In this document: positions 52,618-64,000 of the stretch, in pieces
Position numbering within the stretch: the first letter of the stretch is position 1
Layout: every line of letters starts with the position of its first letter
Assembly (NCBI GenBank): GCA_000755425.1
Contig: BBMT01000006.1
Location: 124,001-188,000, forward strand
Source of the DNA: Vibrio maritimus
GTDB lineage: Bacteria; Pseudomonadota; Gammaproteobacteria; Enterobacterales; Vibrionaceae
DNA length: 64,000 nucleotides
Reading direction: 5' to 3'
Program-made: the position numbers and the translations under genes
The notes under the pieces: model-generated
What the model saw: only the letters and a program-made list of their open reading frames with translations
What the model was told of the DNA's origin: nothing
Databases searched by the model: none

Positions 52618-52666
52618 TTTTAATTGATGCTATCACAATAAAAAAGATATTCAATAAGGGATTGTT

Positions 52667-55600
52667 ATGATTCTTAATATAGAAAATACGACTTACAAGG
52701 GCACAGTGAATGAACTGTGTGCAAAGGGAAATGCGGTTGAATTCATTCAACCTTGGTATGTGCCTATCTCAACAACCCCTGATAACACCGGGATGGCTGT
52801 AGGTGGGATTGGAAGCGCATTCACGCTGACTCCGCTTGGTTCTACACCAAACTTTAGCTTTGTTCCGGGGATTTTTATCGATGTTGAATCTGAGGACTTA
52901 AACTTTAACGACTTCCACGTTTCAGTTATGGATATTCCGACGGTTGATAATTTGGAAATATCCGACGTTGATGGTTTGATTCAGTGTCTTAAATATTATC
53001 CAGTTGTGTTGAATGGTAATTTGGTAACCGATATTTCAATCGAAAACCTAGAGGTTGAAATTAAACGCTCACTGCTCGACGCTACGTTTTATAGTGACAA
53101 TAAAGATCGTTTTTTAAAATGGAACGTCGAATTTTCTGATAAAACACAGCGTGACTTAGAGCTTGAAGCAAACAGTGTTTCAACGCAAGTGCGAGTTGCG
53201 GTTGATTTCTTTGATGGACATTTGGTCAACAAAACAGCTCAGCTTCGCTCGTTAAATGCAGTTAGCCAGTCGGCGATCGAAAGTGTGGCCCGTGAAGATA
53301 TTCAGTACCAAGCTATGTATCCCATTGCGCAGTATCAGTATTCATCGTTTGAAGACATCAAACTGACTCGAAACGTGGTATCACCTATTGTTAAGGGCGA
53401 CAAAACCCTGTGCTCGTTGCCGCTTCACTGGAACCTATTCTCAGCTGAAAATATGGGTACAGAAACTAAAGTGGTGACGATAGTTCAGCCACTGACCAAT
53501 CTTATTGGCTCGACCTACCGCAAAGGTCGCGATGGTGTGCAAGATTCATTTTGTACTCTTACGCAAAACCCAATCGATCAGTCGCACCGTCCTGTCACCA
53601 TTACTACGGATAATTCGGTATTTAAAGGGGTGGCACTGACAAGTCAGTCACCTTATGCGTCTGATATTGAGGGAGAAGTTTGCTTTGGTGTTCAATCGGA
53701 CTCGGATTTACTTGAAAGCGGTAAAGTCACCGTCTCAGTAAAACCGTCGCTTTATACCACGCAATCGCAAAAAGAGCTGGAAACCAGCTTAAAAACTGGC
53801 CGAACCAATCAGTTGTTCGACAAAGGCATATACAGTGGCCGTGAATGCTTACAAGGCTTGGTTTGTGTTCAAGTGGAGCTTGAGCCAGGTCAAACGGTCG
53901 ATCTTCGTTTCGTTCAGGTCATGGATCACAGCAAAATCTCCCTTGATGGATGGGAGTCGAGAAAATCGTACGCTCAATTCTACCAAGAATCACACCCTGC
54001 ACAGTCGATACTTAAAGATACTTTGCCAAAACTGAGCGATATCGAGTATCGAATTGTCTCTCAGCAACAGGCATTTTATCAAGAAGCTCAAGCGAACTTT
54101 GAAAGTAGTGAGAGCGCTGCCCGCTTTACCACAATGGCAATGAATACGTTGTCGTTTCTAGCAGAATCGACAGTGTGGGATTGGCAGGATAAGTTCTTGG
54201 TCAAAGAGTGCGTGGACTATCCGTTCTTTAACTCGCTTGATGTGTATTTCTATGGTTCATTCTCTTTGCTTTACTTACTGCCAGAGCTCGATGGTGTCGT
54301 TATGCGCGAGTTTGCGGACGCAATTATGGCCTCCGATCCAACCAAACGTCGTTATTGGGAGTATGCCGAAAAGCCAAATGCAGAACTATGTGATGCAAAA
54401 TATGAAGGCGTACGAGCGATCAAAGGTGCGGTTATCCATGATTTAGGTAGCCTTATGACATTCAGCCAGACGCTTATGATTGGCATAACGTGAAAGAGTG
54501 GAAAGATCTTGCACCCAAATACATCCTAATGGTTTACCGTCACTATGTGCATTCTAACGATTTGTCAGTCGTTCAAGCTTGCTGGCCTGCCATTGTGGAA
54601 AGCGTAGAGTATTTGACGGCGCTCATTGAAGAAGGTGACACACTGCCGTTGACGCGTGGTACGGATGATACCTTCGATAACTTAGCCTCTCATGGTATCT
54701 CCATTTACTGTGCTAGCTTGTGGTCTGCTGGACTCAAAGCCGCCGGTAAACTGGCTAAACTGATGGATGAAAAGGACTTAGCAGATTGGTATCAACAACG
54801 CTCGTCTGCTGCGTTAGACACGTTGGAGCGCGCATTGTGGGATGAAAGAAATGGCTATTACCACTTCTTCGCAACGCCAGTCCAAGCCAAGCATTTAACG
54901 GGTCAAACTAATGACGCTCTACAGTCATTAGACCTAACACTAACTGGCGATAAAACTGAAGATAAAAAGGTAATCAACGCTTATTTAGATAATGTTGACC
55001 TTGAATCTGAACTGAGCATGTTCGAGCAGAGAGTCTCTAAAAAGCATCGTTTGCTAGAGCTTGCTCCGGATGTGTTTACCGCTGCGTACAAGGACATCTT
55101 ACTTGACTCAGATAACAGCTTTGGCGATGCCTTGCTTGCTGACAGTTATTTGAAACTGATTGGTGATAAAGGGCTGTTTGAAGATCACAAAGTCGCTCGC
55201 ACCCTTGATTACATCTACCGTACAAACTTCAAAGAGAATAGTCCGAAGTTGGGTGTGGCTAACATGACCCTTTGCGATGGCGCACCCCATGATGCGTTTC
55301 AGGCACAAGACGTTTGGATTGGTGTGCAGTTCAGTACTGCAACGGCGTTAAAACTTGCGGGTAAGCAGCAGCAAGCTGAGGCTTTGATTGATTCTGTTTA
55401 TACAGCGCTCTACCACTACGCGAAGATCCCATTCGCCGCACCAGAAGGGTTTAACTGCTCAGTGGCTGTTTCTCAGTCTGATTTAGTCGAGCAATTTGGC
55501 GTAGCGGAATCCACGGCTGAGCAATGGCTGCAAAGTCTGAAAGCAACAAATTGTATTTTGGCTGATGACAGAGTAAATCCAGATTTGACGTCGGACTTTG

Positions 55601-55740
55601 CTGAGTTTCGTAGCGTGTTTACAGAAGCTATGGCTGACGAACAGGCGGTCAAGCTACATACTTGGTTGCTCAATACAGGGCTCAAATACACCGCTGGGCG
55701 CTACTTCAGACCGGGTATGATTTTCTCTTATTTATACTAA
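52667..55740 (+). CDS. GH116-family glycosidase (frameshift)
   Basis: About 1024 residues, cytoplasmic. The layout matches the GBA2-like GH116 family: an N-terminal beta-sandwich with GGIGSAFTLTPLG, then an (alpha/alpha)6 barrel. The frame breaks near 54452; one extra C gives HDLGSPYDIQPDAYDWHNVKEWKDL, the conserved GH116 segment. By family position the likely nucleophile is the Glu of KECVDYPFFNSLDVYFY and the acid/base is in TDDTFDN. It has a good ribosome site (AAGGG). GH116 members cleave beta-glucosides, beta-xylosides or GlcNAc; here beta-glucosidase is most likely. Confidence 0.83.
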
Positions 55741-55778
55741 TTACAGAAAGCAGAGAAAAGATTTCAATAAATTGATAC

Positions 55779-55812
55779 AAAGGGTTAGGAGGATATCCTA
55801 ACCCTTTTTTTC
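55779..55812. terminator. strong terminator after GH116
   Basis: AGGGTTAGGA and TCCTAACCCT pair around a 5-nt loop and are followed by seven T on the plus strand. It overlaps the last codons of the convergent LacI gene. Confidence 0.88.
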
Positions 55813-56839
55813 GTCTTTAATTTTATTGTTTTCATCGCAGGAGTCGCGGATGATCAAGCGAACAAAGTCATCCTCGCTGGTTTGATATTCTTCTTCAACG
55901 AAGAGACCAAGAGCGCTAGCAACTCGTGTAGCCGCAAGTCGACCGAATTGGAGGGACGGTTGGCGAAGGGTCGTTAACGCCGGGGTAAATACCGCAGACA
56001 CTTCATGATCATCGAATCCGACCACGGAGACTTGATGCGGTACCTGTATACCGGCCTCTTTGAGCGCACTGATCGCTCCAAAGGCCATTTGATCATTGGC
56101 AGCAAAAATGGCGGTAAATTGCACGCCTTGGCAAAGGAGCTTGCGCACTGCATCGCGTCCACTGGCTACATCGAACTTCCCATTGACGACTCGCTCGGGG
56201 CAATAATCAATACCGGCTTTATCAAGTGCCTGCTTGTAGCCGAGAAGTCGCTGCTGAGAATCTGGGTGAAAGACTAAGCCTGAAAGGTAGACGATGTCGG
56301 TATGACCGAGCCTTAACAGGTGGTTTGTCGCCATGTACCCCCCGACTAATCCACTATTGCTAATACAATCAATGTTTGGGTGTTTGATATCGTGGCCACC
56401 AATCGTAATGACAGGAAGTTGCAGAGCTATGTCGATAAGCTGTGGTGCGGTTAAGCTACTACCAATGACGACAAGAGCATCCACCCTTGGTGAGTCAGTT
56501 GTTTAGTGCGTGTCTGTTCTTGTGCGTTGTTCCAGTTGCCTATCATAACAACAGGGGAGAGCTGATATTTGCCTAGCTCACCCTCAAGACCTGACAAGAT
56601 GGCGTTGCTGTGAGGGCAAAGCGCGTACGGCGAAAGCACCCCAACCAGATAATTCAATTTGTCGGTCACTTTGTTTTTTTTTGGCTTTGGCTGATAGCCT
56701 AGTGTGACCATGGCTTTCTGTATTCTGAGCTGTTTATCACGCTCACAAAGCCACGCTGATGAATATAGCGATTCAAAGTCGATATGGAGACAGATGCGGC
56801 TAGCGCAATGTCATTTAGGGTAGTTTTTGAGCTTGGCAT
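55798..56839 (-). CDS. LacI family regulator (two frameshifts)
   Basis: About 347 residues. The HTH begins at the ATG at 56839 (TTLNDIALAASVSISTLNRYI); the recognition helix has STLNR where most LacI proteins have STVSR. Frame breaks near 56741 and 56482 are cured by one C (GFVSRDKQLRIQKAM) and one G (HQGVDALVVIGSSL). The effector domain has VVGFDDHEVSAVFTPALTTLRQ. It is convergent with GH116 and upstream of GH5 on the minus strand side. It probably responds to a beta-glucan oligosaccharide. Confidence 0.82.
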
Positions 56840-56965
56840 TCAATTTATAAAATCAACTAAAACAATAAACTAGCACGTTATCGATGTTTAAAAAGGGGAT
56901 GGCTCACAAAAAGCAATTTGAGCTGGCTACCCGAGCCAGCTCATGTGATTAAAAACGCCGTTTAG

Positions 56966-58574
56966 TTATTGGCAGCTTCCAATCAGTGACCAAGAGGCGT
57001 CGCTTCCTGGAATCGAACTGGTATACCAATTGGCTCGATACTTACTGCCTTCATAAACCATTTCTTCACCTTCAAGCAAGTGCGTATTTGGACCGCCTTC
57101 GTAGTCAGCGTGAAGCCAGTTTGGATAAGTGGTGACGTTGTCACAAAAGCCGGTAGGAGGAGTAACGTCTCCATCAACTGGTTTCATTTCGAACCAATTT
57201 AAGTTCCAACCACCAGTTTTAACCAATAGCGCCACGGTTTGTTGACCTGAATCTGGCAGTGAAATGGTATGAGTGATGTTTTGCCAGCTTTGCCATCCAC
57301 CGGTACCACTTACCGTAATTTCACCATACGTTACGTTTCCACCGCCTTGCTCTATCTGAATCACACCAGCATTTGCGTGCTCAGAAGCGACTCGGTAAGT
57401 GACTTCGTACTTGCCTGCCTTAGGAGCATCAATGTCAAATGTTATCCAATCACCGTCATCGGTAAAGCCAAGATTTTGGCCTCCACCCGTGTCGGCTGTA
57501 TCTTCAAATTTTAACCCTTTCGCATAGCAAAAACTTCCGCATCAATGCGACCCGGAAGGCAGTTACGCTACAAGGACCCGTGAGATCGCTTTCGCCACCA
57601 CCGCCTCCAGCACTCGTTGGCCAGTTAGAAATGATCTCTTTTACCTTCAAACCCGATTCCGTGTAGTTGCCCCAACTACCACCAGGAGTGAACATAGAAG
57701 CGCCTTCTGCTTTGTCATTGACCGACCAGTTCGCATGGCTAATGTTGTATGTCTTGAACAGCTCCATCCAGGCATCTGTTTCACCGTGATTGACCGCACC
57801 ATCGCCATCTGCGTTAACGGTGCCCCACTCAGTAGCAAATAGTGCAACGCCATTGTTTAAGGCGGTGAGCACTTTGTTTCTCAGAGATTGACCGTGGGTG
57901 CCCGCGTAAAAGTGGATGGTATAAGCAATGTTAGGGCGATTAATAGGGTCGTAAGAGGCAATGTCCACATCTTGAGACCAGTTAGGTGTGCCGACGACGA
58001 TGATTCCCGTAGGGTCAATAGCTCGAATCTTGTCGATGATGAACTCGGCATATGGCTTAATATCATTGCTCCAGCTGACTTGGAGAGGCTCGTTGTAGAC
58101 CTCATAAATGATATTGTCATGGTGGCCATATTTGGTTGCTACGTGGGTAAAAAACGCTTCTGCACGAGCCCAGTCGTTATGAGCATAGTGACTGTGGAAA
58201 TCAACGATGACATACATATCTTCAGCAATAGCGGCTTCGATAACGGTTTCGAGCCTTGCCATGTTACCACTCCAGTCATCTTCTAGACCCCCGGTTGCGC
58301 CATGGCCTATTGCAGCGCGGATTAACGTTGCCCCGAGTTCTGTCTTCGCAGCTTTAACATCCGCGGCAGTGTAGAATCGCTCTGCACCCCAATTGGTGTT
58401 GCTCCAGAATAGACTTGGGCCAGCAAAGCTCTGAGCGACGCCCCCAGCTAACACCTGGTTGCCAGAAACAGTGAGTGGTTCAACGGCATATGCCAACTGA
58501 GTGGAAGCTGCCAGTAACGTCAAGGAAAGAACTCTTTTTCCTATCGATAAATTACATAATTTAGTGTGTTTCAT
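56966..58574 (-). CDS. GH5 endoglucanase with two binding modules (two frameshifts)
   Basis: About 537 residues with a signal peptide ending near YAVEP. The GH5 subfamily 2-type catalytic domain has the acid in YEVYNEPLQ and the nucleophile in [15 protein letters not shown] Gly-rich linker leads to a CBM6-like domain ([30 protein letters not shown]), then a C-terminal CBM5/12-like module with [12 protein letters not shown]. Breaks near 57550 and 57521 are cured by one C ([14 protein letters not shown]) and one G ([11 protein letters not shown]). It is a secreted cellulase. Confidence 0.87.
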
Positions 58575-58749
58575 AACCAATGATTTCCTTATTAATGATG
58601 CGTTTCTTTCAATTATAAAAATAGCAATGGTAAGAAGAGGAACAAAGTTGGTAATAGATGATAAATATGCGTTTGTAGGAATTTTGTGAACTTGTGTGGA
58701 TGTGTATTGAAGAGCTTGAACCGTTAGTTGAATGTATCTGACTTTATTA

Positions 58750-58765
58750 TTTGATTTAGATCACG
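58750..58765. promoter_or_regulatory. CRP-like site upstream of GH5
   Basis: TTTGATTTAGATCACG fits the CRP half-site layout with one mismatch in the left arm, about 175 bases before the GH5 start. Confidence 0.4.
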
Positions 58766-58792
58766 CACGCTAGTAATAGTTGGTTTAAAAAT

Positions 58793-58823
58793 AAAGCCCA
58801 CGTATAGTTACGTGGGCTTTTAT
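58793..58823. terminator. terminator of the LacI gene at 58838
   Basis: AAAGCCCACGTA and TACGTGGGCTTT pair around TAGT, with T-rich sequence on both strands outside the stem. Confidence 0.85.
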
Positions 58824-58837
58824 TCTGGTTTTATAAG

Positions 58838-59856
58838 CTAGTCTTTATTAAATATAGAGCTTGTTGACTGACGAATTATTAAATCTATAGGTGGCATTCT
58901 AGCTTCATATTGGCCTTTTAAAACCATACTCAGAATAGAGTTTGCACATACAGTTCCTATCTCTTCAATCGGCTGCCTTAGCGTGGTGAGAGCGGGCGTA
59001 AAGTATTTTGAAGTCGGTAAGTCATCAAAACCAACCACGGAAACATCTTGAGGAACCTTAAAGCCGTTGTCATGCAGTGCCTTGATAGCACCATAGGCGG
59101 TAAGGTCATTGGCTGCAAAAATTGCGGAAAAATAGATGTTGGAGTCGATTAACTCTTTTGTTGCACTGTAGCCCAAATCCATACCAAAATCGCCTCTTTT
59201 GACCAGTTTGGAGTTGACCGGGATGCTGGCTTCACTCAGTGCCTGTTTATAACCTTCAAAACGTGCAGATGCATCAGGCTGTGATGATAAGCCTTGATAT
59301 GGGCAATGTTTTTGTGGCCTTGCTGGAGTAAATGAAGAGTAGCGATATAGCCACCCATGACATTATCAAGGTTGAGCGAACAAATGTTGTCTCCCTTAAT
59401 ATCGTACCCAACCGTAACAACAGGAATCGACTCGGCTGTCGCGAGTATTTTTTGGTTGTCTAGGTTGCCGGTAACGATAATGATGCCGTCAACGTTACTT
59501 TTAATTAGGTATTCAAGTGCATGATTTTCCAGTTTATTTTGCCAGTGACCAGAGGCCATGACTAAAGAATACCCCTTACTGATCAGCGTCTTTTCCATAT
59601 CGTTGACAATGGTCGAAGTGTATGGACTATCAGGATGTTGAACTAGCACGCCAATGGTCATCGAACGTCGACTCAAATCCTGTTGCATTTGAAAGCTGGG
59701 CTTATACCCAGTTTTTTTAACAGCATCCTCTATGCGTTCACTTTTCTCATCTGAAACATAGGTAGTACGGTTGAGAAACCGTGAAACAGTACTGGGTGAT
59801 ACGCCGGCGAGTTTAGCCACATCGTAAACCGTGGCGGACTTTTTTTTCTTTTTCAT
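58838..59856 (-). CDS. LacI family regulator (frameshift)
   Basis: About 339 residues with a very basic start (MKKKKKSATVYDVAKLAG) and a normal HTH. The frame breaks near 59295; one extra base (A or G) in AAGG gives GLSSQPDASARFEGYKQAL, the expected LacI segment. The effector domain has VVGFDDLPTSKYFTPALTTLRQP, close to the regulator at 55798. It is directly upstream of GH5 on the same strand and may control GH5, the chemoreceptor or the porin. Confidence 0.85.
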
Positions 59857-60105
59857 TATTATGGCTTAGCAGCAAAGCGAAGGTATGAAGTGATATTAAT
59901 ATTATTACCCAACTTTTAGTTAGTTTGATTTACTCAATTTGTGCGGAGTATCAAGCTATTTCGTGTTTATGAAGATAGCTTGATATACCCGACGCATGAA
60001 TCTTTCATAAGTGTGGTGAATGTAACTTATGTAACTAATCCTAACTATTGGTAGTTTTTTGTTTCATTCTTTCTTACTGTGTTTTCATAATTTTCTTGAC
60101 TACTT

Positions 60106-62132
60106 CTATTCGGATAGTGGTACTAATTCTTTATCTAGCGGAAGCTTGAAATTAGCGGTGAGTGCTAACTGTTTTTCTGCCATTTGTTCTAAATTAAGCC
60201 CATGTAGAGTGAGGGATTTAAATTTGTCAGCACTCGATTCTGATAGCTTGAAAATATCATTGACATTGCTTGTTACCTCACTCGCAACCGATTGATGTTC
60301 CGTTGTTGCTGAAGCAATGTTGGTACTGCGATTTTCAATATCGTTAAGTAGTAGGTGTATACCCTTCAGGTTCTGTTCGACACTGCCTGCTTGAGTAATA
60401 CATTGATTCATATCATGAGCACAGTGGTTGATTTGTGAGACGGCAAATTCAGTACTGGTTTGTAGTTGCTCTATTTTCTGCTTAATTTCAAAGGTCGAGT
60501 TAGTGGTTTTTGCAGCCAGTACTCGTACCTCATCCGCCACAACTGAAAAACCTCTTCCTTGCTCGCCCGCACGAGCGGCTTCAATGGCGGCATTGAGTGC
60601 GAGTAGGTTTGTTTGCTCTGAAATCCCTGAGATGACTTCCAAAATTGTTTCGATACTTGCAACTTCTTGTTCCAACTCTTCTATGGTTGCCGTTGACTCC
60701 GAAAGTCGAGCGGACAGAGTGCCTAGCAGATTAGCATTGGCATTAATCGCACTTTGTCCTTGAGAAGAGAGCTCAACAGCTTCTGTTACAGTAGAAAGTG
60801 TATCGTTGGCAGATTGAGCAATTTCCTTGACCGCACATTCAATCTGCTTCATTGCGGTCGCAACTTGAGTAGTTTGCATCGTTTGACGCGTTATGTCTTC
60901 GGTCAGTTGATCACTGGTTTGTTGGTTCTCGATAGATGCTTGATTAAGTTGATCTGCGGAGCTGCGCAGTTGGAATATTACTTCAGATAAATGCTCCAAA
61001 ACCAGGTTCACTTTATTGGCAATGCTTCCAAACTCGTTGCGGCTCTGACATTCTACTTTTGCGGAGAGATCTTTTTGTGCTAGGTGTTCTAGTGCATTTT
61101 GTACTTGCTTGCTCGGCCTTCTTACTGACGTAGCAAGACGAATGGCAATAACAAGAGCAATAAGGATTGAGAAAGCTAGCACGCCTATCAAAACAGAAAC
61201 GACGTGGTGAGCGCTGTTTATTGCCTCCGTTTCTACGACTTTAGTGCTTGAGTCTGCATAGTCAGACAGTTTCTGTATAGCCGTAAGGTGTGCGTCGATT
61301 AATGTGGTTAAGTGCGCTCTTTGTGTCGATAGTTGGTCGAATAGGTCATAAGCCTAATATGCAGGCTCATTGCTCCAGATTTGCTAAATAGCTGGGTGGA
61401 AAACAGTTTCGTTGCTTGTTCGGTTGAGCGAGAGAGAGTAGGTGAAGCGGTTCGCAATGCGTCAACGGCCTGTTGAAACCTTTCTTGGCGCGAAGAGAAA
61501 CTTCGCTTCGAAGCATTTAGCTCGACAATGTCTTGCATTGAAAATGCTTTGTTGGCATCTACGCTGAGCACACTCAGTTGCGAGAGTAGCCCTTGGATGG
61601 CTGCTCGCTCATTCGAATTACTTGCATTAGACAATCCACTGACGAGATCAGAAGTGAGTTGATTAACAATTGGTTGAAACTTTGATTGCTGAAAGTCATC
61701 TTGATCCTTGAGGTCGAGGAATTGTTCATACAACTCGGTTACATTCGCGATTTGTATCAGCACTTCAGTACTGCCAGACTTAATAATAGAGAGCGTTTCT
61801 TGGGTGCTTGTATTGAACTCCAAGTGTTGTGATATCCATTGCTCCTCGGTGTGATAGTGAGCATTTTTTTCTTTAATGTCCGTGGCTAAAGGTTCAAGTT
61901 CATCGATGTACATTGCGGCCAAGTAGCGGGTAAGGCTTCGATTAATATCAAGGAAAGCGATGGTCAACGCCGATGTGTGCATCATAAGTGGCGTTGATTC
62001 ATGGGTGATGGATTCAATTCGATCAGTCATTTTTGAAGTGGACTGAATTGCGTACCAAGATGAGGTCATCATGATAGCGATAAGTACAAAGAAGCTAATG
62101 TAAATTCGAGTGACGATTGACGACAGTTTCAT
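60106..62132 (-). CDS. methyl-accepting chemotaxis protein (frameshift)
   Basis: About 675 residues. A first membrane helix ([18 protein letters not shown]) is followed by a long helical periplasmic sensor domain of about 250 residues, the size of a helical bimodular domain. Then come a second helix ([18 protein letters not shown]), a HAMP domain and a signalling hairpin with the tip [24 protein letters not shown]. The frame breaks near 61352; one extra G gives [18 protein letters not shown]. There is no C-terminal pentapeptide tether. Its place between cellulase and porin genes suggests chemotaxis to beta-glucan sugars (inference). Confidence 0.87.
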
Positions 62133-62252
62133 CGAATAAACTCCTAGATGGTGGAAACAAATGGTGCGAACTTGGAGTTTGTAGCGCAGACAAAAAGTGG
62201 GAAAAAAGGGCCTGACCTGTCAGACCCAAATAGTGGGAACCCTAATTGTTCA

Positions 62253-63533
62253 TTACCACCATGCTTCAAACATTGCGCCAGCCGCTAACGTATCGACCTT
62301 CTCAACGTCTGTTGCTTTAACATCACCTGCTGTTACGTAGAAGCGCAGCATTGGACGGCTCCATGGCAAACCACCTAGTGATACGTTTTGAGAAAGCGTT
62401 ACTTTCCAACCTTTCTTCTCAGTGTCGTCATCGTGATCTTCCATCGCATAACCCGCTTCTAACCAGGTAGAGTGGACGTCATCCCATTGGTACATAGGAC
62501 GAGCGATGACGGAGTATTCATTGCGATCTGACGTATCTTCGCCGTTTAATTGTTTAAAAGAGGCTAGGTAATCCACTTTAAATGCATCGGTCGGACTAAT
62601 ACCGCCTTCTAAACTCGCGTAGATGACTTTAAGATCATCGTTCAAATCGAATACGCTGTTGTCTGAGTTGTCTGCATATTTAAAAACGAACTTGTTTGAT
62701 GCACCAAGACCCATTGTGGCGCCAAGTTGCCAAGAGTTGTTATCTTGAACTGATGCATCGGCTTGCTTAGAGGCAAAGCCATAGTTGGCGTACAGATCCA
62801 ATGCGCCAATGCCTAGGTCAATGCCGTGAAGTTTAGAAGTAAGTGCGTATCGACCGTTGTCGTTACCCAGTGCACCAGTGGCAGAGTCAACTTGACCGAC
62901 AATACCCATATCAAGTTTCACACCGCCTAGGTTTAGGTTATTGAAACCACCCCCTTGACCATCATGTGACATCCAGAAGTAATCATTTAGACCTTGTTGA
63001 GGACGTTGGTGGAAGTCACGACCAGCCCACATATAGAGTTCAGGCTGACTTTCGAAGACATTGGTGACACCTGCGTACATTTTCTTAAGATTGACACCAC
63101 CTTCAGAACTCCACGCACGGTTACCCCATTGGTCAAACATGGCCACGATATCCCATATTGCACCGTTGTCTGCTTTCTTAGCGTAGGCGAATTGGATTTC
63201 ACCACCGTTTGCTTCGTTACCAAGACGACCCACTGAGCGACCAGAGCTACCAACATCAACGTAAGCAGAATCACTATCTGAATAGTGCATGCCGTAACGC
63301 GCATAACCAGAAAAAATAAGACCTTGAGGTGGCTCAAAATCTGGAGTGAGCACCGCTGGTTGTTGGTCATAAATATAGTCGGTTTCTTGAACTTTAGTTT
63401 CAAGCTCTTGAATACGTTTTGTCAGTTCTTCAATTTGAGCTGCATTGTTACTTTCAGTTTCTGAAAAAGATGAAAAAGAGACTAGAGATGCAGCCACTGC
63501 TACGGCAACAGGAAGTTTTTTAAGATGGTACAT
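62253..63533 (-). CDS. LamB-type carbohydrate porin
   Basis: An intact 426-residue outer-membrane beta-barrel of the maltoporin family. The signal peptide ends near SFSE and is followed by a coiled coil (IEELTKRIQELETKVQET) as in ScrY/BglH-type porins. Barrel strands start at GLIFSGYARYGMHYS and end in the family-typical FEAWW. Tyr/Trp-rich segments (YFWMSHDGQG, MWAGRDFHQR) suit a sugar slide. In this locus it probably passes cello-oligosaccharides. Confidence 0.88.
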   Translation of the reverse strand: MYHLKKLPVAVAVAASLVSFSSFSETESNNAAQIEELTKRIQELETKVQETDYIYDQQPAVLTPDFEPPQGLIFSGYARYGMHYSDSDSAYVDVGSSGRSVGRLGNEANGGEIQFAYAKKADNGAIWDIVAMFDQWGNRAWSSEGGVNLKKMYAGVTNVFESQPELYMWAGRDFHQRPQQGLNDYFWMSHDGQGGGFNNLNLGGVKLDMGIVGQVDSATGALGNDNGRYALTSKLHGIDLGIGALDLYANYGFASKQADASVQDNNSWQLGATMGLGASNKFVFKYADNSDNSVFDLNDDLKVIYASLEGGISPTDAFKVDYLASFKQLNGEDTSDRNEYSVIARPMYQWDDVHSTWLEAGYAMEDHDDDTEKKGWKVTLSQNVSLGGLPWSRPMLRFYVTAGDVKATDVEKVDTLAAGAMFEAWW

Positions 63534-64000
63534 ACTATTTCCTTATAAGTTTATTTTGATGCTTGGTTGTTTTTGTTATCAATAATCTTAAGGAATGAAA
63601 TGAATGAAAATATAGATTGGCTTCACATCTAAATACGGGGTTTAAACTCATGAAACAAGCTATAGTGTAGGTTGTGTGCATAACTTATTGATTTTTAGTA
63701 ATTTATTTTATATGTTGAATAATAGTATAGAATTTGAATGCGGTTTCGTTTCATGACTTAGAAGGTGATTAATCACAGGTTTTTATATGCATTTAATACG
63801 TAACATAGAGTGATTGATGAAATTTTTCATGATTTTGAAATAAGTGAAATTTATATTGTGACGACGATCTTGTATTAATTGATTTAATGTGTTTATGACA
63901 CGTAATACACACCTGTGGACGGTGCTGAATGGTTTTTCTTGGTCGATTATTTATACTGATTGTCGACTAATAATAGAGGCGTGAGGTTATATTGTTTACT
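63534..64000. other. porin upstream region
   Basis: AT-rich, with no supported gene. It contains GTGATTAATCAC (63765-63776), a GGTTTCGTTTCATGA stretch near 63751 that partly resembles the operators at 41878 and 42438, and TGTGTTTATGACACG near 63888. Confidence 0.4.
63765..63776. promoter_or_regulatory. palindrome upstream of porin
   Basis: GTGATTAATCAC is a perfect 12-bp palindrome. The 4-base spacer between GTGA and TCAC is too short for CRP, so another regulator is implied. Confidence 0.4.

Overview
The window looks like part of a marine Vibrio (or close relative) chromosome. Supporting signs are a Vibrio-type integron attC site, two identical tRNA-Val(GAC) genes, a Blc-type lipocalin, moderate GC content, and a gene load dominated by secondary transporters, LacI-family regulators and polysaccharide enzymes. 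About 25 genes are broken by single-base frameshifts. In almost every case the frame is restored by adding one copy of a base already present at that spot (C to CC, GG to GGG). I therefore read the breaks as homopolymer sequencing or assembly errors and annotate the genes as whole loci; true pseudogenes cannot be excluded by eye.

1-9160: housekeeping and miscellaneous genes. They are a partial unknown CDS, an M20 peptidase, a DMT transporter with a divergent LysR regulator, a glycerophosphodiester phosphodiesterase, an MBL-fold hydrolase, a lipocalin, a DUF2726/zinc-finger protein, two tRNA-Val genes, a small membrane protein, a CIA30-like protein and a second-type peptide deformylase.

9187-30646: a large catabolic regulon of unknown substrate. 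It has a LacI regulator, an HpcH/HpaI aldolase, a HisD-family dehydrogenase, an SDR, a bicupin, an alpha/beta hydrolase, an SSS symporter, a DMT permease, a complete CUT1-type ABC importer and five proteins each made of two SnoaL/NTF2-like domains. Five copies of a 20-bp near-palindrome (best form TTTTGCATTCGTATCCAAAA) lie just upstream of all five promoters of these operons, which ties the region into one regulon. This is the best candidate here for an undescribed system. It is interrupted at 15430-16797 by a lone integron cassette carrying a membrane-anchored Nudix-like protein.

30785-38265: a repeat-containing lipoprotein, then a LysR gene and an RND tripartite efflux operon with a TetR-type palindrome at its promoter.

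38407-63533: a beta-glucan/cellulose utilisation locus. It contains secreted GH16, GH9 and GH5 enzymes with carbohydrate-binding modules, a LamB-type porin, a CUT1 ABC importer, GH1, GH94 and GH116 enzymes, a mutarotase, three LacI regulators and a chemoreceptor. The implied route is extracellular cleavage to oligosaccharides, passage through the porin and ABC importer, and cytoplasmic hydrolysis or phosphorolysis to glucose and glucose-1-phosphate. CRP-like sites and a LacI operator precede the central operon.
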